The notes beneath the pieces are model-generated. The model worked only from the letters and a program-made list of their open reading frames with translations. It made no database searches and was not told the DNA's origin. This document shows positions 14,629 to 14,713 of a stretch of 14,713 nt of DNA, piece by piece (within the stretch, counting starts at the first letter, position 1; every line of letters starts with the position of its first letter). Origin of the DNA: an uncultured Blautia sp. (GTDB taxonomy: Bacteria; Bacillota; Clostridia; Lachnospirales; Lachnospiraceae); contig CAAFRY010000312.1 of assembly GCA_900765525.1 (NCBI GenBank), positions 1 through 14,713 on the forward strand, read 5' to 3'. The position numbers and the translations under genes were made by a program.

Positions 14629-14713
14629 TCGAGTAGGGGAGATTTTCTCTCCCCTCTCACACCACCGTACATGCCGTTCGGCATACGGCGGTTCAACATA
14701 ACTTCAAAGCATG
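14628..14713 (-). mobile_element. Group II intron, 3' end (domains V and VI), continuing past the window
   Basis: Read on the minus strand. Domain V covers about 14661-14693: an 8-bp lower stem with the triad CGC (CCGCCGT pairing ACGGTGG through a G-U pair), a two-base GT bulge, and a 5-bp upper stem with loop GAAC. Domain VI covers 14631-14658: 11 pairs, loop GAAAA, and one bulged adenosine opposite base 14634. The intron would then end in GAT with its last base at 14628, putting the bulged A seven bases from the splice site, as expected for a branch point. The CGC triad is what class IIC introns such as the Oceanobacillus one carry. The maturase gene and the 5' end lie to the right, outside the window. 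Class is inference. Confidence 0.85.

Noticed and set aside
1..14713. CRISPR array, tRNA, rRNA or defence system
   Set aside because: I saw no regularly spaced repeats, no tRNA cloverleaf or rRNA sequence, and no gene resembling known defence families.

Overview
The window reads as the chromosome of an anaerobic, low-GC Gram-positive bacterium of the class Clostridia, most likely a Lachnospiraceae member (Blautia-like or a relative). The reasons are strong AGGAGG ribosome binding sites, the Rnf gene order C-D-G-E-A-B typical of clostridia and acetogens, ruvAB without ruvC, a clostridial-type ZapA next to a long U32 protein, and a SEDS/penicillin-binding-protein pair. All intact genes lie on the + strand; this is mostly ordinary core chromosome with a few odd spots. 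The genus call is inference from gene content.

Layout. 1-920: 3' part of a CmpB-like membrane protein gene whose start lies left of the window. 917-943: perfect hairpin over its stop codon. 968-5967: complete rnfCDGEAB, encoding the ferredoxin:NAD+ oxidoreductase ion pump, followed by a strong rho-independent terminator (6033-6080). 5968-6478: a 511-base stretch with no intact gene, holding that terminator, a second hairpin, a minus-strand remnant that resembles a cytidylate-kinase-like protein, a long imperfect palindrome and a possible promoter. 6479-9012: NusG-domain-II protein, Gx-transporter-like protein, ruvA and ruvB, closely packed. 9016-9540: a promoter, zapA and a terminator. 9577-14628: U32 protein, SEDS (FtsW/RodA) protein and class B penicillin-binding protein, closely packed. 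14628-14713: the 3' end (domains V and VI) of a group II intron on the minus strand, abutting the stop codon of the last gene and running out of the window.

How the genes work together. Rnf couples reduced ferredoxin oxidation to NAD+ reduction and pumps Na+ or H+. RnfD and RnfG carry the SGAT motifs for covalent FMN, so the cell needs an ApbE-type flavin transferase; none is in the window. The NusG_II/Gx pair just downstream resembles genes that accompany flavin-based electron transfer and Rnf-type loci in Firmicutes, though it shares a transcription unit with the RuvAB branch migration motor. The right half concerns division and cell wall synthesis (ZapA, SEDS polymerase, transpeptidase), plus a U32 enzyme probably involved in RNA hydroxylation.

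I found no clearly new multi-gene system. The best leads are the SEDS protein whose usual catalytic aspartate position appears to be valine, the intron sitting exactly on a stop codon, the scarred region 6081-6440 with its 25-pair palindrome, and the four-cysteine tail on RnfE.
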